Shown here: piece by piece, positions 12,001-24,465 of the stretch
How the letters are laid out: each line of letters begins with the position of its first letter
How positions within the stretch are numbered: the stretch's first letter is position 1
Source: Akanthomyces muscarius
Taxonomy: Eukaryota > Ascomycota > Sordariomycetes > Hypocreales > Cordycipitaceae
Direction of reading: 5' to 3'
DNA length: 64,000 nt
NCBI RefSeq assembly: GCF_028009165.1
Contig: NW_026611618.1
Location: 372,001-436,000 of the forward strand
Made by a program: the position numbers and the translations under genes
The notes under the pieces: model-generated
The model's input: only the letters and a program-made list of their open reading frames with translations
The model's database searches: none
What the model was told of the DNA's origin: nothing

Positions 12001-12770
12001 AAAACCGGCGGCATATCCCCGTGCTGATCATACTGCACCACTGAGAAACGCGGCGTTTCGTGAAATGGTGACTTGGCCAGCCGCTCCGTCGTGGGCGTGC
12101 AGTCGTCGAGCGACGACTGCCCAAAGACGAGAAACGGCGCTGCGTCCCCAGACGGCGTGTCGGCGTAGCCGTAGAGCGGCAGGCTCGACGAGCGACGTAT
12201 TGTGAGATCCAGCTCATTCGACACCTGCAGATTGGCCGTCTGGCGGTCCAGGGCATCGGCGGCCCGCATCGCCCGCGTGCTGGGGTCCGACGACTCGTCC
12301 TCATCTCCGAGGCCGGCGGCGTAGTAGATGGGCTCTGAATGGTGACGCTCCTGGCCGGCCTTTGCAAGACCGGCGAGGCCATGACGAATGAGGCGACCAA
12401 GCACAGCTTCTGCGGCCCCGCGGTCGCCCGCTGTTTCGTGGTGCATCAAAGCTTTGAGACATAGCGCATGGGCACTGGCCGCACCGCCCTCCAGAAAGAC
12501 CAGGCGACGGCTGCCCTCCTCCGCACTGCTGCGTTGCAGAAACGTTTGCGCATCGCGATGCCGTCGTTTCATGGCGGTGTTGATTTGCCTGAGGTACTGG
12601 ACAGGGTCGAAGACGTCGAGAAAGGAAGCCGGAGTCGGTATGTAGGTGTCCAGTGCAGGAAGAATCAATATCTGCGAGTTCGCTGGGAGGAGCCGTAGCT
12701 GAGTAGAGACGACCGTTTTGGGGCCCTCAATAGCCACGATGGCCCCTCGACAGGACGTCATTTCCACCAT
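9059..12770 (-). CDS. Large, mostly disordered fungal protein (gastric mucin-like family)
   Basis: Two exons on the minus strand, 12770-10492 and 10427-9059, with a 64-bp intron (GTATGA...TAG), give 1215 residues. A structured N-terminal block (about 1-170) begins with AIVAIEG and STQLRLLP. A long Ser/Pro/Thr-rich acidic middle follows. A helical block around 690-850 has ANTMQAF, ETYLAVHADIRFLILEYPPEHLATVV and LAGVDLVKIAQLVD. The tail is again low-complexity with many Ser-Pro sites. Proteins of this layout in Sordariomycetes are often labelled gastric mucin-like; that label reflects composition, not secretion. There is no signal peptide, so it is probably intracellular. The function is unknown. 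The start fits because the conserved EG...QLRLLP block begins nine residues later. Confidence 0.75.
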
Positions 12771-15700
12771 TTCGAAGTTGGTTGCGCTTTCGCACGCGGT
12801 GGTTGTCTGGCCCTGGCAGGTAGATGTCGCCTTGTATGCACTCGGCGTAGAGCTGTAATTTTCGCTTTCGCGGGACCAAATGTCTCGATATCACACTGGG
12901 CCGCGATACTAGGACATGTTGGTTTTTTCTCGAGACCGTAAGCCGTAGGAAGGCTGGACGGTTGGTTTGGCTCCTCACAAGCGCCGCCGTGTAAGTGCGC
13001 CGAGACGTAATGAGCAGCAAACCAAACCACCAGCAGGTCGAGGTGTCGTCAAGAGTTGGGCTGTTGGTGAGACACGACAGGAACAGCTGCGACAAAAAAG
13101 AAAGCAGAGGGCGAAAATCTTCAAGAGACAATAGACCCGACCGTTGGTAAGAAAAAGCAAAGGCTGCAAAAGGGACAAAAGAGATGACGGCGGGCGGTGC
13201 TAGTATTATGATAAAATGAACCTCTCTCCGCTAGCACAAGAGGCGGCCGATCACTTGAACCCACCGGCTTGCAAGGATGTGCCCCGTCGCACTGATCAGC
13301 CCAACAGCCAACATTGGGCAAGAAGCTGGACCGAGCTAGGAGCGAAAAGGGTCATTAGACTCACGACCAAGGGGGCGGGAAGTGGTGTGGGCAAGAGAGG
13401 CGGTCTCCTTTGGACGACGGGTGGCCGGCGAATGGCGCCGTTGCAATTCGCAACTACTGGTAGACACGGCACTCTGACGCTGCATAATCGGTTTTGCCAG
13501 AGTGTAAAAAAAGGGTATTCTCGCCCCCCTCACGGGATATGCGCACGGTGATTCTTCACTCTACCGGGGGAGGGGGGAAAGCTGTGATTAGCCCGGCATT
13601 CCGCGAGACATCTTCTCCAAGGATTGTAGGCAATGTGTCCAGGGACCCTCGATAGGGGGCAACTGACTCTCTCTCTCTCTCTTTCTCATGGTCTCCGGGA
13701 GGTGGGAAGCGCGTCATTTGCCCTTTGGGGGCGCTGCAGGGAAGGGCCTTTGACGGGAAACACGTAGGTGCATATGCGTGTGTATGTTGCGGGCGCGCGC
13801 CTCTTTGGTCCGCCTCGAAACAAACTTGCAGATTTCGCCTGCCGGGTTCTTCTCCAGTAATTGCATTGTCCCTGCCACGAGGCTCAAGGCCGGCGTGCAG
13901 GTTAGTTACCAAGTTGGAGCCTCTAGAGCCGTGCTAGGACACCGGGGCAGGGCGGCAACGCGCTACAACGGGCTTGCATCAAAAGTCTACAGCACATGGG
14001 GAGTATAGACTTGTCGTGATGGCCGAGTTGGCTCAGAATGCAGCCCGGGTCGTCTGCAAGATCGCGGAGCCTCCGCCTTTTCGGTCAAGGCCTCGCATCC
14101 GAGGCATGCAAATTTGGAATCTGGAACCTAGGCTATAGCTGAACAGCACTGATGCAATACCTGTCATATGTGATTGCCCAGCCGGGCCCAATGAGATGGC
14201 GCCTGTAGGTCGTTCGGCTGGGGTATTATTCATGCAGGGGAGAGGAATATCAATGTGTGCAATTGGGTCGGGTTACGCCCGTTATGGCCCTGGCAGCCTG
14301 GCCATGCCCGACGAGATTCAATTTCCACATGCAATATAGGAATTATATCGATTGACATTATTTTAGCGTGCGTAGCAGCCTTTACGGGCCATTTCTATCC
14401 GAGATCCTTTCTTCACCATGTCATTCGATTCTCTCCTTTTTTTCTCCTGTCTCTTCACGTCATCGCTTTGGTTGCTTCCTAGCGTCCGTGCTTCTGGCCA
14501 CCGCCGCTCTCGTCAGCTTAATAACTCGAGGCTTTCGGGCTCATTCAGCACCAAGGAAGCCACTGACTAACAGATGAGAAGAAAAACATAAAGCAACCGA
14601 GGAAGAAAAAAAAAAAAAGAAAAAAAATCTGAAACCGCGATTGTGCAGAGAGGCGGGGGCCGGTGGACTCTCGAGATCGAGACTCTGGGTCCAGCAACAT
14701 TTTCATTTCATTTTCATTCTCTTTGTCGTCTCGGTCGAGCCAGGACAATCTTGACTGCTCAGCTCCCGCGCGCGCTCGCGGCGCCGTTCGCTTCCCATAC
14801 CTTTTGTGTGCCTCTGGCGTAGTTGGACCACGGCAGTTTCGTGTGCAACTGCCCACGACGATATGCAAGCCACGAAATTAGCTGCCACGAGGAAGCTTGT
14901 GTGACTGGCGGCTGATGTTGGATGCTGGACCGGTGATCTTCAGAGCTAACAATGTCACTCTGGCGAGGCGGACGGTGTGGAACCTCGAGCGACAGAAGAA
15001 GGCAGGATTGACTTGATTTACCTGCGCAGCCTTGAACCGAGCTTGCTTAGATACCAAGTCGCCTCATGTGCTCCGAATCTACACAATTGACAACCAGCTT
15101 TTTGCTTACCGTTGATCTATCAATCCTGGCAGTTTACTCCGTTCAGAGTCAGGGGTCAGAGGGCGACTGCGGTCGTCAAGAGTCAATCTCGCTACCGTAC
15201 CCACGAGGCTGTGGAGAAGTTGCGAGTGCTTGTCCACTGCTTGTCCCCTGTGTGTCTCTCCTCCTGTGCCTCGGTGATTTCTCTTCTTCTTTTCATTGTT
15301 CTTTTGGGGGCCACACGCCGGTAGACTTCTCCATGGACGTCGACGTCGAGAATCCGGAACGTTGTTTCCAAGGACATGGTTTCTTTGAGATGGTATATCT
15401 GGTACATTGGAGGAGCCCTATGCTGGAGATGTCCAACGCCCGCAAAGTGTTTGAGGCCGGGCAAACCAAGCCCAAAAGCCAATCAGCACTAGGAACATCA
15501 GCCTCGTTTGTCCCATGTGGCTGGGCTCTGGTAACAGCAGGCGAAAAAGAAAAAGAACGCTTTGATGTTTTCCCACCACCTTGCCCTCTTTTTGCACATT
15601 ATACCCACCTTCTGCGCGGTGCCATGCTCTGTGACAGGCAACAGGGGTTTACTCCCCCCCTTTCTCCAATTAGACGCCCGAGATTCCGTAGCTCCTCTTG

Positions 15701-17752
15701 TGGGATTGTCCACGGGGAAAAAAAGATGGAGAGGGTGACAGTGGTCGGTGGGCAGACAAAGGCAGATCCATCTCCTTTCCGTTCAAAGTGTGGCGTCCGA
15801 AGATGGCTTTTTCGCTGTCCACTTTCCACCTCGATGATGATCGGCATTAAATAAATTAGCATGTAGAAAGAACAATTAAGAACGCAAGCCACCGACAACA
15901 GGTGAGTTGAAGGCTCCGGGAGCGGCTCAACAATCCAATCCTGCCTCTCCATTATTCCCGGCTAGCTGCATCGGCTCCCAAGCTGGTACTTGGCACCATA
16001 TCCTACCGCTGTCAACTTCCGTGTGCACAGTTTGTTATTTTTAGAGTGCAGGGCTCGGAGCTGAGTCAAGACCTTTTTGCGCATCAACGCCCATTTGTTT
16101 CACGGCATGCATTCTTCCGTCGCGTGGTACCATGTGTCTAGCCGCGGTATCCCAGCAGCATGAAGCAAGCAGAGGCAAATCCGTCGTTGTGTGGCGTGCC
16201 TGGCATGGTGTTATCTTCTGCCGCTCTTCCCACTGGCAAGGTCTAGCTCAACGGGCACGAAGCTCGGCAGCTAAAAAAGTAAAGGGCCAAGCTAACTTTA
16301 TTTGTTCCGACGTTTCAAAGCCTGGCACCCGAGAAGCCGGTAAACAGGAAAAGGCATTAACTACTGGTAGTCCCAATTGTCGGTTGCATAAATGACAAAA
16401 GTTTAATTCTCCAACCGACCAGTAAACTACAGACGATCAAAGCCTTGGTTTTCACCGAGGTCAAACTCTTCCAGACCGCTAAGTCGCATTTCGACAGTGC
16501 ACATGTTGATTTACCCGCACGTCCCTCTTGGGTTACATTTGCACCCCCGTCATGGCACGGCGAGCCCCGGCGAATTGAACCGGAGCCACAGGGCAGGGCA
16601 TGTTTTCCAAGGATACTAGTAGAGGCGCAGGTACCAGCAGTACCAGTGATGTTCTCCCTAGCCCCGGTCGGCGAGTCTTCGTTCTAGATACAGAGGCAAG
16701 AGGGCACGTTATTATGCCGAGATATGGAGGGAGCCCTGCGCTATAATGACCGATCCAAGACCCCCCCCCCTCCTTGGCTATAATAAGATGTCACGCTATT
16801 TGGCTATTAATCACACTCGGCAGTTGGCCTGCGTCTCCACGACGTCGGGGAATTTGTGGACGAATTGACTGGCTGCTGCTATTCATGGGACATCGACGCC
16901 TCTTGTGCTCGACCGTGATGACTCGTGCTTCCGTTTCCGAAGTTTTCCGTCACACACACACACACACACCCATTCTGTGTTGGGCTGATTGAGGAAATCC
17001 GGAGGCGAGGACAAGAAATCGCGCATGGTGAACCTTGTTTTGAAACGTTCAAGTTATGGATCCAAATGCGCGGGAGAGAATGACTTGCATTGTCTTCCCG
17101 TCCGGCCCCAGCCTGCACGGGTTGGAAATCTACAGAGTTTCTCCACTGGACGGGCGGCCAATGGCAATAGTAGGGGACTGATATGGCAAAGGTCGTCGCA
17201 AACAAAGTGTAGATGCGCGGCAGCCTTCTCCGAGAGGGCTCCGTGTCGCATGAATTTGAAGATGCAACGTTCCGTGCTGTTTGTGTGATTTCATGCGAAG
17301 ACAAGATCTTGCAGCATCGCCACGGCTGCGCAGTAAAAGTCCAGCCGTTGATGACTTGGACACTGACGCCAAGAAGGCTCTTTGATCCATATATTCTATT
17401 CGTGTAATGTGAATTCCGCCATCTGTCAAGTAGCTACTGTGTCTCAGACGGGAGGGACCAGCCATTTCAACCGTTGTTTGTGCAACCACGGGCAATGTTG
17501 TCCTTCGCGATGGAGAGTACGGCCATTTTACTCCGTCCATGCGTTGAAGTGGCTTTTGTATGAAGTGGCTTTTTGTATTATGTACGACCAACGACCCATA
17601 AGTCTCGCTTCTGGAAGCCTCGATGTCACACAAACGGGAGCTCAAACGGTCTACACCGAAAGCTCAGCTCCGCTGATATCCGAAGAACGGTTTCATAAGC
17701 CGAGGGGCTTGTATTTGCATGTTAATCCATACATAGACCAAGCGGCTAGAAC
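12771..17752. other. 5-kb gene-poor region upstream of the mucin-like gene
   Basis: No gene could be supported in nearly 5 kb. It lies between the 5' end of the mucin-like gene (minus) and the 3' end of the WD40 gene (minus), so most of it could be upstream regulatory DNA or a long leader. It holds simple repeats (CT run near 13670-13690, A-rich run 14600-14630, CA run 16953-16970). One 262-codon open frame on the plus strand (15066-15854) has no recognisable domain and an erratic composition; I regard it as probable chance. Pyrimidine-rich blocks near 14400-14480 could mark a transcript start on either strand. Confidence 0.5.
16953..16970. repeat. (CA)n microsatellite
   Basis: A run of alternating C and A in an otherwise non-repetitive intergenic stretch. 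Confidence 0.85.
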
Positions 17753-18901
17753 CTAATCAGCCATCAGCTCGGCCAGCTCCGCCTCCTCTTCCGCAGTAAG
17801 CATGCTTTCGCCCGTGTCCTCCTTGACCTCCTCTGTCTTGCCCGCGGCTGCCCTCTCCGCCGCCTCTTGAATCTTCAGGACCGTCTCGTCGAGCGCAGCC
17901 TGCGCCAGTGGCCACGTACGGATCGTGCCGTCGATGCTCACGCTGCACACCCGCATCGGCGCGCCCGTGGCCGCACTGCCCAGCAGGACCAGGCCGGTAA
18001 TCTCCTCAAAGTGGCCCTCGAGCGTTGCGTAGAGCTTGCCCGTCGCGCGGTCCCAGACCTTGACGTGCTCGTCGCGGCCGGCGGTGACGGCCCAGCGGTC
18101 CGTGACGACGACGGCGCGGACGTAGTCGCCGTGGGCGAGCGTGTCCTCCGTCTCAAAGCTGCGCGCGCGCGAGAGACACTTGGCCGTGCCATCGGCGCTG
18201 GCCGTCCATAGGTCGACGTCCTCGCCCGCCACGTCAAAGTTGAGGCAGTAAACGCTCGTGTCATGCTCCTGCACCGTCAGGCGCTCAGCGTCGGGGCGGG
18301 CGTGATACGCTTCGGCGAGCTGCTCGGATTCGGTGAGCGTGATGCGCCAGCGGCGGATGCTGGGGTCGCTGCTGGCGCTGACGAGAACGAGCGCGTCAGG
18401 ACCGCTGAGGACGGGGTCCAGGGCGAGATGCTGCACAGCCAGCATGGTCGTCGCGGGGTCCTGTAGCGTGTGTATCCGGCGACCGCTCTCAGCGTCCCAG
18501 ACCATGATCTTCTTGTCAGCGCCGCCGCTGATTAGGATCGGCTTCCCTGATAGTATGCCGCCAATGACTGTCTTGACAAAGTCGCTGTGACCGCTAAACT
18601 TGCGTTGAGGCTGAGCCGTGTCGACATCCCATGACCAAATGTCCTTGTCCCAGCAGCCTGCGTACAGTGTCTTGTTTTTAACACCTCCGATAGTAAGGCA
18701 GGTCACAGGAGCCTTCGGGCCTCTGTATGTGGTTTTTGTTTCAGTAGACTGGGAAATCTTAGAATTGCCGTCTCTTCCAAGCAGCGCAACGAAGCTCACC
18801 TCTAGGTTGACGCGTCTGCAAAATCCTGCAGACTCGGCGATGAATATTGAGCCATTAGGGTCAGCAGGATCCGGGATGGCCGCTAGAATTTTAGATTTCA
18901 T
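17753..18901 (-). CDS. WD40-repeat protein (N-terminus incomplete in this model)
   Basis: The minus-strand frame 18901-17753 codes 382 residues from the first in-frame ATG. WD40 blades are visible as GCWDKDIWSWDV, SGGADKKIMVWDAESG, SASSDPSIRRW, TASADGTAKCLS, AGRDEHVKVWDRATG and SIDGTIRTW, about seven repeats forming one beta-propeller. An acidic, Glu/Ala-rich helical tail follows. The same frame stays open upstream to about 19145 and reads sensibly there (PIRITISNLSEL, then ADIANRARKATKSGNKNG), with no ATG. The true start is therefore probably in an upstream exon that I could not place. The propeller probably scaffolds a protein complex; which one cannot be told. Confidence 0.75.
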   Translation of the reverse strand: MKSKILAAIPDPADPNGSIFIAESAGFCRRVNLEVSFVALLGRDGNSKISQSTETKTTYRGPKAPVTCLTIGGVKNKTLYAGCWDKDIWSWDVDTAQPQRKFSGHSDFVKTVIGGILSGKPILISGGADKKIMVWDAESGRRIHTLQDPATTMLAVQHLALDPVLSGPDALVLVSASSDPSIRRWRITLTESEQLAEAYHARPDAERLTVQEHDTSVYCLNFDVAGEDVDLWTASADGTAKCLSRARSFETEDTLAHGDYVRAVVVTDRWAVTAGRDEHVKVWDRATGKLYATLEGHFEEITGLVLLGSAATGAPMRVCSVSIDGTIRTWPLAQAALDETVLKIQEAAERAAAGKTEEVKEDTGESMLTAEEEAELAELMAD

Positions 18902-20047
18902 AGAGATTGGATCGCCATTTTTGTTCCCAGACTTTGTTGCCTTGCGCGCACGATTCGCAATGTCGGCGCTGAGGGCGACGTCAGTTGGCGGTGACGATGG
19001 AGGGGCGTTGGTCGGAGGAAGCTCACTCAGATTGGAAATAGTAATCCGGATTGGAGGTCTGCATGCTGGATTTAATGACGGGGCTCCCCCTTGTGGCGGT
19101 AGCTCACAGATGCAAGCGACACAACTCCGAACGAGACCTCGAGGCTGCTTTTAAACTTGTGATTTGGAGGATGCCTATTGTGTTCGCCAGGCTTCCAAAT
19201 TCCATGCCGCAGCATTGGACGCCTGTGGCGGGGTGGCGGGGCAGCTTCAGGCAGTGGGCCTAGGCAGCTTCGACACAGTACTAACAGTAACGACAGTCAA
19301 CGCGAGGATAGAGATGGGAGATTTTCAATCTTTTTACGATGCAATCAATATTTACCCCTTCCTTTCGACCAGAGAAGCCTTTGAAGGAGTTGGGTGCATA
19401 CCTCGCCACTCCGCTGTAGGAAACAAGAAGCAGCAAGAAGACATTGCAATGAGACAATATGTGACAGAAACTGTAGTGAGAAGTTCTCGCATTATTTGAC
19501 GTGGGCGGTGTCATGCTTGTATATGCACTTGAGAGAGAGTTCTTGGGGAGTTTTACATCTTTTTGAATTACCGTCAGCATTTTTTACTGAATTACTACGA
19601 TTGATGTGCGTCCGACATGATGTCTGCTCTGGTTAATTGGCCGCCCACCAAATCACCTAGTCGTCCTTCCTCACGCTATGGTTTCGACGGTATGATAACT
19701 TTTCCAACTTTGGAGCACTATATAAAGTGAGTCATGCTTACGAGGATTTATTAGTACAATGAAACCCGACTTATACCATTCAGCAGTGCGTAAAGGTACC
19801 GACAAATCCTTGAGCCGTTGTGGCGCAACGCCACCAGCCACTGTAGCGCGCGCCGCCGTGGCTCAACTCATTTAGCCCTCTTAATCGAGACGCGTCTCGG
19901 CGCGTCTTCCGCGTGAGCCTGAAATCCAAACCCACCACTATGCCAGCGCACCCTCCCATTGCCTAGACAAGAAACAAAGCTCAATCAACATTGGCTTCTT
20001 GCTCGAGATACACTTGTTTACGATATCCTGTCGACGAGCTGACCACC
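18902..20047. other. Upstream region shared by the WD40 gene and mcl1
   Basis: The first 240 bases probably contain the missing N-terminal coding sequence of the WD40 gene on the minus strand. From about 19200 to 20000 no gene could be supported. The mcl1 promoter and leader lie at the right end; the sequence just before the mcl1 start, ACCACCATG, is a good start context. Confidence 0.5.
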
Positions 20048-22752
20048 ATGGATTCGACGCTGGTTCCCCGGCCGCGGCCACGCCCAGCGCATACCCAGGG
20101 AACGACTCGCTGCGCCTACACGCCCGATGGCGGACGCCTCGTCACAGTCGGCTCCAACAACACGATTCGCCTATACACGACGGGCTCCGACGGCGAGCCG
20201 ACCAACATTGACGACTGCCAGGAACAAAACATTGCCGTCGCCACCAGCAAGACCGACTTTGTCGTTGGCTCCGAGGACGGCACCGTCAGCCTGTTCTCGC
20301 TCGCCTCAGCCGGCTTCGAGCGCTTCCTTCTCCGCACATCGTTACCCATTCGCGACGTCGCACTCTCCGAGAGTGGTAAATGGTGCGCCGTTACAAGTGA
20401 CGAGTTGACCGTCAAGATTGTCAACACGCAAGACACAAGCCGCGTGCTGCATCTGCGCGAACACGGACGACCGGCCCGCCACGTCAGCTTCGACCCCAAG
20501 GCCAGCGTCGTGGCGCTCTCCGGCATCGACGGCATTGTCTATATCTACTCGCTCACCGCGGATGAGCCTGAGCTTATCAGGCGAGTCGACGGCGTCATTG
20601 GCGCGCTCGACACCGACAGCACCGCCAGCTCCAAGGCCACCTGGCATCCTGACGGCAGGGCCTTTGCCGTGCCGACCCCGACGCGAGACATTCAAGTTAT
20701 TTCTAAAAACGACTGGGAGAAGCAGCGCTGCTTCGAGAATGGCCACCTGGGAGACGTTACTGCGCTGGCGTGGTCGCCCAACGGTGCCATGCTGGCCTCA
20801 GCAGGCAAGGATGGCAAGATTCTGATATGGGAGACCAAGACGCAGAGTGTGCTCCAGCGCTACGACTACTCAAACGTCATTGACCTGTGCTGGCACCCGA
20901 AAAAGAACATACTCTCCTTCACTACCACAGACGGTGAAGTCTACATTTACCCCGACTTTCTCAGTGAGCAGTTTGCGCCCCTTCTCAAGCTCGGCCCCCA
21001 GCCAGCACCATTTATCCACGACCCCCTGTCCGAGATTTCCGGCAACAGACAAGTACCAGTTCCCAACTTCCAGAAAACCCATGACCTTCCCACCCGTCGG
21101 CGTCGCGAGTCATTTGGCAGCCTGGACTCGTTCCTCGGCGGCCCCAATGCAGAGGATGACGACTTTGTAGTCGACGACGACAATGGAGGCTACGCGCCGG
21201 GTCCGGGTTTCCTCAAGCGCGGCCGCGAAGATGATGAGACGTACGGCGGCCGCACAAACAAGCGCAGACACATGCCCCTCGAGCCCACCTACCACGAGTC
21301 CTTCCAGCCCGGCGCGACGCCGTGGCAGGGGAACCGCAAGTACCTGTGCCTCAACCTCGTCGGCTTCGTGTGGACCATTGATCAGGACTCGCACTACACC
21401 GTGACGGTCGAGTTCTACGACCACGAGTTCCAGCGCGACTTTCACTTTACTGACACGTTCCACTACGACAAGGCCTGCCTCAACGACCGCGGCTCGCTCT
21501 TCTCCTGCCCGCCCAAGGGCGACGACCAGCCCGCGACCATCTACTATCGACCGCACGAGAGCTGGACGCAGCGCCTCGACTGGCGCATCGAGCTTCCCCG
21601 CGGCGAGGCCGTTACGGCCATGTCTCTGAGCGACTCGTTCATCACCGTCACGACCGACGCCAGCTACGTCCGCGTGTACACGCTCTTTGGCATGCCGTAC
21701 CGCGTGTACCGCCCCAAGAGCGCGCCCATGGTAACGTGCGCGAGCTGGCGCGACTATGTCATGACGGTGGGCAACGGGCCGCTGGGGCCGGACGGCACGA
21801 CGCGTCTGCTGTACACGATTGAGAATGTCAAGCGTGACGAAATCTGCCAGAATGAAGACACTCTTGCGCTGCCGCCGGGCGAGACCCTCAAGAGCGTATT
21901 CTTCTCCGACAACGGCGTAGGTGCCCCTGCCATCGATTCTACAGAGAGGCTTTACTGACATGCATACTCTAGGACCCCTGCATATACGACTCTACAGGCA
22001 CGCTACTGACGCTGCTGCACTGGCGCCAGCCCTCGCGCGCCTGCTGGGTGCCGCTCCTCGACACCAAGCTCCTCCCTCGCCTGGCCTCTGGCCGCAAGCA
22101 CGAGACGTACTTCCCCATTGCCGTGGCTGACCACAAGTTTCACTGCATCATCCTCAAGGGCGGCGACAAATACCCGTACTTTCCCCGGCCCTTGCTTTCC
22201 GAGTTTGACTTTTCCATTCCTCTTTCCTCGCCGCCGAAAGAAAAGGAGCCCAAGCCGAAAAAGAAGAAGAAGCAGCAGCTGCTCGGCGAGAACGGCGAAG
22301 ACCTCGGTGATGCGCTCAACGGCGAGCCGCCATCCGACGAAGAAATGGAAGACGACAATGACGACGACGATGATGGGCCGGAAGTCGAGGTCGAAGAAGC
22401 GTCGGAAACCAAGAAGCTCGAGCAGACATTCTTGTTAAAGGGCGTTCAGGCCGCGCAGACGCGGGACCTGGTGGACGCGACGACGGGCGCCCACGCGCAG
22501 CGCAGCCTGCTCGCGCGGCTGGAGCTCGAGTTGGACAAGACGCTGCTGCAGCTGCTGGCGGTCGAGTGCCGCGAGGGCGAGGAGCGCGGGATGCGCGCGC
22601 TCGAGATGGTGCGGCTGATGCGCGACCGCACGGGTCGCATGATGGAGGCGGCCGGCAAGGTCGCGGAGCGGTACGGGCGGACGGTCCTGGGGGACAAGAT
22701 CCGCGAGGTGGGCGAGAGGAGGGTGGCGGGGGAGGATGAGGACGATGTGTAG
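20048..22752 (+). CDS. mcl1: Mcl1/Ctf4/SepB, replisome adaptor (DNA polymerase alpha accessory factor)
   Basis: Two exons (20048-21916, 21973-22752; GTAGGT...TAG intron of 56 bp) give 882 residues. An N-terminal WD40 propeller (about 1-320) has blades such as GSNNTIRLY, GSEDGTVSLFSL and SAGKDGKILIWETK. An acidic linker follows (EDDDFVVDDDNGG). The conserved Mcl1 middle domain (about 430-740) begins ESFQPGATPWQGNRKYLCLNLVGFVW. A Lys- and Asp/Glu-rich segment and a C-terminal helical region complete it. Ctf4/Mcl1 trimers tie the CMG helicase to polymerase alpha and act in sister-chromatid cohesion; the A. nidulans homologue is SepB. The frame opens earlier, at 19991, but the ATG at 20048 has the better context and starts the propeller. 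Confidence 0.95.
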
Positions 22753-24384
22753 GGATTGTGTATGTAAGGGGTATGGATAAGCCAGAGGGAGCGAGAAGAG
22801 GGGAGGGTGAAAGGGGAAAGTAATGGAGAAGAAAAACAAAAGAGATACGGCGTGTAGAGATTATGGTGGGATTACTTTATGTGGTCCAACGGGTTTGGAT
22901 AATGAGGTTGGCATGAGGCTCAGGGTGTTAATTTTTCTTTCTTCCTTTTTATTTATTTTGCTACATTTGTTTTGCACCCAACATGAATGATGAAGATTTT
23001 TCTCCTTTTATGCGTGCTGTTTAAGATTCAGGAAACTTTAACGCGGATAATAATGTGTTTGGTGGAAGATTTGCAGCTGTGGTTTGGACCTCTTGTTTCG
23101 CGATACGAGGTTGGTCTTGCTTGCTTGTGATTGCAGCGGCTCTCTACTTGCTTGCGTTTTGTGAAACCAGCATTACCAGTCCGGGCACAAGCTTGTCACG
23201 CGAGAAAAGTTACGCTACTACTACATGTGCAATCCTTTGCCGAAAAATGACAGCCGAGGGAATACTCTTGGGCCATTTGCGGAATTCGGCGTGGTGCGCA
23301 CAGAAGATATCGATGCGGAAAACGTCCAAGTTGATGCAGGGAGTTCCTTTGACAAGAACGTCGCCCCGCCAGCGTTGTGGGCACCGAGGCAGGTAGCCGA
23401 CGCGTGGGGAAAGCGAAAGGCAAGGCACGGTCGGGTGGCTGGCTCAAAGACGTTTGAAAACGGTCGCTAGGAACAAGACGCGGTCCATGAGTGGCCAATC
23501 CCTATCATTCGTTACTGATAGTAAACGTGTGTCTGGGGTCGAGTCGAAACGTGGTCCATGTGGGCGCTTGTGTTTGGGCTTGATGCCAGGCCAGCTCGTC
23601 AGTGTAGCATGTTGATGGCTGGTTCGTGAGCCGGCGTTGCAGATTTGTTGTGCGCCTTGGCTTGTGAGTGCATGCGGGAACGGGTATTACCGCATGGGCA
23701 AGGGGCGTCGCTTGGCTCTCAACTCTGCCTGCTCGACAAGGAGCAGCATCCTGGTCAGCCCAAGAGTCAAAAGGGCTGACAGATCTTGGCCCAATCAGCT
23801 GATGTGGGAGAGGTGGTCGCGTACGTCAGGCTGCATGGCGTAGATCTGGTCGGTTCTTGTGCACGACGCGGCCGGGCTCTACTGCTGGCTGCCACCCCAG
23901 GCCGTCGCATCTCGGCCGTGTGGTAAGCGAGGCTGCAGCGCAGCGTCAAGAAGGACCGCTTCAGCTGGGTTGTAACTGGCCATCTTGCCCATGGCATTTG
24001 GCATTTGGGCATATTGTGCATGAGAGGGTATGCTGTCGACTTGGGCGGACTTGGCCGCTTGGGTACTTAGTGAGGCTCGCCGGCCAATCCAGTCACTGGA
24101 CAGAATAGACACGCAGTAGCGCGAGCGACAGGCTGGGCCAATACAGAGGACGGTGCACACCGAAGAATCAGACAGTCTAGAAGGGGAGCAAACAGTTGCA
24201 TTTATTGGTGGCACGAGTGTGTGCTCTGCAATTTCCACCAGGTGCGTGGTATATTGGAAACCGAGACAGTCTGTACGATCTAGTGCGGAAAGCAGCCGTC
24301 GTGGTTGGCCATCACAGGCAAGACATGTAGCGGAGAAGGGCCGGTTCGTTGTGAGGCAAGTGAATAAGAGCTGCCTGAGCTGCA

Positions 24385-24465
24385 AGCGGTTTGCAGCAGT
24401 TTGCAGCAGTCTGCAGAGCAGTTGAAAGTTGAACGGTTGAACGGTTGAGCAGTTGAGCGGCAGTG
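24385..24465. repeat. Two adjacent short tandem repeats
   Basis: Three near-identical 10-bp units of the form GCAGTTTGCA are followed at once by about five 7-8 bp units of the form GTTGAACG/GTTGAGCA. Both arrays are imperfect and non-coding. Confidence 0.8.

Noticed and set aside
14014..14110. Possible tRNA (ATGGCCGAGTTGG resembles an A box of serine or leucine tRNA)
   Set aside because: No matching B box (GGTTCGAATCC-like) or acceptor-stem pairing could be found at the right distance.
15066..15854. 262-codon open frame in the 5-kb gap
   Set aside because: No domain, poor composition and no support from neighbouring splice sites; kept only as a note in the region entry.
21110..21961. 283-codon open frame antisense to mcl1
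   Set aside because: It is a shadow of the GC-rich mcl1 coding sequence; there is no independent domain.
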